Assembly (NCBI RefSeq): GCF_000963865.1
Contig: NZ_CP011071.1
Coordinates: 124,001-188,000, forward strand
Reading direction: 5' to 3'
Length of the DNA stretch: 64,000 nt
Origin: Flagellimonas lutaonensis
GTDB taxonomy: Bacteria > Bacteroidota > Bacteroidia > Flavobacteriales > Flavobacteriaceae
Part shown: positions 61,417-64,000 of the stretch, piece by piece
Numbering within the stretch: position 1 is the first letter of the stretch
Layout of the letters: each line of letters begins with the position of its first letter
Notes under the pieces: model-generated
Told to the model about the DNA's origin: nothing
Databases searched by the model: none
The model's input: only the letters and a program-made list of their open reading frames with translations
Made by a program: the position numbers and the translations under genes

Positions 61417-62181
61417 ATGAGAACACTCAAAACAACCTTATTATTTATGGCCATGTTGTTGTTCATCAACATCATACATGCCCAACAAAGCAAAAACCAA
61501 GCCTTTTACATACACGAAGACCAGGTTAAACCATCGATGATCCAAGAGTATGAGGCCGTTTCCAAAGACTTTATGGAAGCCTGTAAAACACACAACCTGC
61601 AAGATGTCAACTGGAACATTGCTTCGACCACCACGAACAAGTATTTGACCATATCGCCCATTGAGAGCATGGCGGCACTTGACAACAATGTGTTTGCCCC
61701 GTTACGGGAAAAAATGGGAGATGAAGCCTTCGGCGATATCTTCAAGCGTTTTAACAAATGTTATGACGTACACCGCGACTACATCGTCTATTTGAACGAA
61801 GAACTGACCTATATGCCAGAGGGCATTGACATAAACACCGAAGGCAAAAACTATCGAAAATGGCACCGTTTGTACGTTGCGCCCGAAAATATCCAACAGC
61901 TAAAGGGAAAACTGAAAGAACTCAAGGCGCTCTTTGAAAAAAAGGAATCAAAAGAATATTACCGAATCTATCACAATGGTTTCGGCGCCGAAGGCGATTA
62001 CTATGTGGCCGTAGTATCGGCCAAAGATGCAGAAGACTATGCCCGACAATCGAAAGAAAACGAGGCATTGCTGGGCGAAGAAGGCAAAAAACTGTTTGGT
62101 GAAATGTTCAGGTACGTGCTGCGCTATGAAACGGATGAGGGCCAAATGCGGCCGGATCTGGGCTATGCACCATCAAATTAA
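61417..62181 (+). CDS. Exported protein of unknown family, paralogue B
   Basis: 254 residues with signal LLFMAMLLFINIIHAQQ, colinear with paralogue A over its whole length (IHEDQVKPSMIQEYEAVSKD, NKCYDVHRDYIVYLNEELTY, MRPDLGYAPSN). The 36-base gap and same strand indicate an operon and origin by tandem duplication. Function unknown. Confidence 0.8.
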   Translation: MRTLKTTLLFMAMLLFINIIHAQQSKNQAFYIHEDQVKPSMIQEYEAVSKDFMEACKTHNLQDVNWNIASTTTNKYLTISPIESMAALDNNVFAPLREKMGDEAFGDIFKRFNKCYDVHRDYIVYLNEELTYMPEGIDINTEGKNYRKWHRLYVAPENIQQLKGKLKELKALFEKKESKEYYRIYHNGFGAEGDYYVAVVSAKDAEDYARQSKENEALLGEEGKKLFGEMFRYVLRYETDEGQMRPDLGYAPSN

Positions 62182-62227
62182 ACCAATTAATATTAAGACT
62201 TACTCCTTAATTGAAACCAATTCAAAA

Positions 62228-62746
62228 ATGATAAAAAAGCACTTTTTGAGAATATCCATTGTTTCCGCCATACTTCTAGCCGCAACTTTTGGGTGCAATC
62301 AACAAGAAAAGGAAAAAGAAACGGCAGAACAGTCAGAGAATGTCGAAATCGAAATGCACGCACCTGATTATTTTCTGTTGCGGCCCGAAGTTGAAAAGGC
62401 CTATGGCTATTCACATGCGGTAAAAATTGGCAATTCCATTAAAATCTCCGGTGCCGTAAGCATGGACGATGAAGGAAACCCAACTGCGGTCGGTGATATG
62501 GAGCAACAAATGAAAAACTGTTATGCCGATCTCGACAAAATCTTGAAACACTACGGATGCACCTTCGATGATGTAGTGGTGGAAAACGTGTTCACCACCG
62601 ATATGCCCAAGTTTTTGGAAGTAGCCGGCTACCGGGCCGAAATCTATAAAAATCACTTCCCGACGGGGTCTTGGTTAGGTGTAAAAGAATTGGCTTTGCC
62701 AGAATTTCTTGTTGAGATTGAATTGGAAGTGCACAAACCGGAATAA
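62228..62746 (+). CDS. Rid-family (YjgF/RidA-like) lipoprotein
   Basis: 172 residues from ATG 62228. Lipobox ILLAATFGC is unusual for this normally cytosolic family. Rid core: GYSHAVKIGNSIKISGAVSM, NCYADLDKILKHYGCTFDDV, VENVFTTDMPKF, LPEFLVEIELEV. The catalytic Arg of RidA (in the E. coli PARS motif) is replaced in FPTGSWLGV, so imine deaminase activity is unlikely. Probably a binding or other Rid-subfamily role. Confidence 0.88.
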   Translation: MIKKHFLRISIVSAILLAATFGCNQQEKEKETAEQSENVEIEMHAPDYFLLRPEVEKAYGYSHAVKIGNSIKISGAVSMDDEGNPTAVGDMEQQMKNCYADLDKILKHYGCTFDDVVVENVFTTDMPKFLEVAGYRAEIYKNHFPTGSWLGVKELALPEFLVEIELEVHKPE

Positions 62747-62769
62747 CAATATAAACAAACACAAAAACT

Positions 62770-63672
62770 ATGAAGAAAGTAATTTTTATCGGAGTTGTAT
62801 CAATGCTGTTCATGGCCTGCAATCAAGGAACGCCACGATACACCACAACAGGACCAGAGGTAGAACTGGTAAAGTCTTTGGTGGCAGATTATGAAAAAGG
62901 TGATTGGGATGCCTGGCTTTCCCACTATGCCAATACGGCCCAAATACACCACAACACTTGGGAAGATGCTTACATTTCACCAAAGGAGTTGAAGGAGAAT
63001 CTTCTGAGCCTTTTGGCCACTACCTCTTCCTATGGTTTTGACGACACCCCCATCTACTACGAAAAAATTATTGATGACGAGGGCAAGACCTGGGTAAATT
63101 TTTGGGGCAACTGGCGGGGAACCTTGGGTGAAAACAATAAAGAACTTCAAGTGCCCGTGCACCTATCGGTACATGTGGCAGACGGTAAAATACATGAGGA
63201 ATATGCCATGTACGACTTGAGCGAATTCACAGCGGAGATTCAGAAAATTGAAGCCATGAAGAATTTATCGCCCGAAGAAAATAAGAGTATCGTAAACAAC
63301 ATGTACAAATCGTTCTCCACAGGTGATATTCCTGCTGTACTGGAAGCACTTGACCCCAAGGTGGTATGGAACGAGGCCGAGGGCAATCCATGGGCAGACG
63401 GCAACCCCTACATAGGACCAGACGCTGTCTTAAACGGCGTTTTTTCCCGAGTTGGGGAAGAGTATGAATACTTTACCCTTGAAGACATCAATTTACATGA
63501 TGTCGGAGAAGACAAGGTATTGGCCACCTTACGGTACAATGCCGAAAGAAAGGATAATGGCGCCAAGCTTGACGTTCAAGCGGCACATCTCTGGACCATC
63601 AAAAATGGCAAGGCAACCGCATTTCAGCAATATGCCGATACCAAACAACTTTATGAAACCACAAACCAATAA
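62770..63672 (+). CDS. Tandem NTF2-like lipoprotein
   Basis: 300 residues with lipobox SMLFMAC. Two NTF2/SnoaL-like domains in tandem: residues about 25-155 (VKSLVADYEKGDWDAWLSHY, ADGKIHEEYAMYDLSEF) and about 170-295 (IVNNMYKSFSTGDIPAVLEA, LDPKVVWNEAEGNPWADGNP, IKNGKATAFQQYADTKQL). Same operon as the Rid-like gene. Function unknown. Confidence 0.87.
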   Translation: MKKVIFIGVVSMLFMACNQGTPRYTTTGPEVELVKSLVADYEKGDWDAWLSHYANTAQIHHNTWEDAYISPKELKENLLSLLATTSSYGFDDTPIYYEKIIDDEGKTWVNFWGNWRGTLGENNKELQVPVHLSVHVADGKIHEEYAMYDLSEFTAEIQKIEAMKNLSPEENKSIVNNMYKSFSTGDIPAVLEALDPKVVWNEAEGNPWADGNPYIGPDAVLNGVFSRVGEEYEYFTLEDINLHDVGEDKVLATLRYNAERKDNGAKLDVQAAHLWTIKNGKATAFQQYADTKQLYETTNQ

Positions 63673-63685
63673 AATATATCCAACA

Positions 63686-64000
63686 ATGAAAAAGTCACTA
63701 TTTCAAATTCTTATCATGCTTGCCATGTTAACGGCAGTTTCATGCAAGCAAGCAAGCACCAACGAGAACACATTGCTTGAAACCGAGATGGGACCAACTG
63801 CTGACCATGCAGATTTTAACAAGAAGGTAGAGACCATACGTGCCTTTTTTCAGGCGCATGCCGATGAAGATATAGAGGCACAAGAGGCGATGCTGGCCGA
63901 TACACTCAAATTCAGCCCTCCAAACTACAATGGCAACAAATGGGTGGGCAAAGAAGAGTTTTTGGCAGCCATCAAGGGCTATCATGACAATTTTGAAAAC
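63686..64000 (+). CDS. NTF2-like lipoprotein, 3' end outside window
   Basis: 105 residues visible. Signal and lipobox (MLAMLTAVSC), then a likely NTF2-like domain (VETIRAFFQAHADEDIEAQE, AMLADTLKFSPPNYNGNKWV, GKEEFLAAIKGYHDNFE). Begins 13 bases after the tandem NTF2-like gene and runs off the window. Confidence 0.82.
   Translation, partial: MKKSLFQILIMLAMLTAVSCKQASTNENTLLETEMGPTADHADFNKKVETIRAFFQAHADEDIEAQEAMLADTLKFSPPNYNGNKWVGKEEFLAAIKGYHDNFEN

Overview
The window looks like a chromosome segment of a marine-type Flavobacteriaceae member (Bacteroidota). Evidence is lineage-typical families (2TM-domain proteins, a DUF2490 protein, a LETM1-related TerB-like protein, a hydrolase-OsmC fusion, a lone GH97, many short-signal lipoproteins) and promoters with the Bacteroidota -7 box TAnnTTTG. 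The genus cannot be fixed from sequence reading. No rRNA or tRNA gene was recognised.

Left backbone (1-25.4 kb): a partial BNR-repeat protein and a DUF2490 protein; a hydrolase-OsmC fusion; an M16 protease; a Cu/Zn-SOD lipoprotein; a GH97 glucosidase; a YbbA/YbbP-like ABC pair diverging from a GDSL esterase; an ECF sigma/anti-sigma pair; a cysteine hydrolase; a TIGR04283 glycosyltransferase; a DUF547 lipoprotein; a TPR plus two DUF4331 cluster; a LETM1-related protein; and a LytTR response regulator behind four tandem 2TM genes.

Accessory block (about 25.4-50.3 kb): AT-rich genes in compact units separated by long imperfect hairpins. Six units start with their own 9-10 bp word beginning GTT. 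Each ends with the exact complement, ending AAC, at the foot of a hairpin whose far side is CCG plus the next unit's TT. That is the core/inverse-core logic of integron gene cassettes, but the variable bases depart from the usual GTTRRRY rule and no integrase is visible. Cargo: a CDF-like cation transporter, a symmetric two-gene unit present twice, a truncated exported protein, a C-protein-controlled type II R-M system, a DUF262/HNH protein, two small envelope proteins, a 5.5 kb regulator/ABC/M1-peptidase unit and a HigBA toxin-antitoxin pair. Three copies of a 253-bp gene-less structured element sit between units. The block also carries two IS21 copies, two IS110-family copies and one IS3. 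Both IS110 copies sit at the same position of a cassette hairpin, and one IS21 is nested in an IS110 with a 7-bp target duplication.

Right backbone (about 50.4-64 kb): an anchored protein of unknown function, a lipoprotein, a 2TM-fused histidine kinase, a TPR-like exported protein, a TonB-dependent receptor, DoxX, a second LytTR/TPR-kinase pair, and a run of exported NTF2-like, Rid-like and paralogous unknown proteins running off the end. The kinase side and the response-regulator/2TM side lie on the same strand on either side of the block and share an upstream motif (AACAGTTCGGT) that fits the LytTR consensus. They probably form one system now separated by the cassette block.
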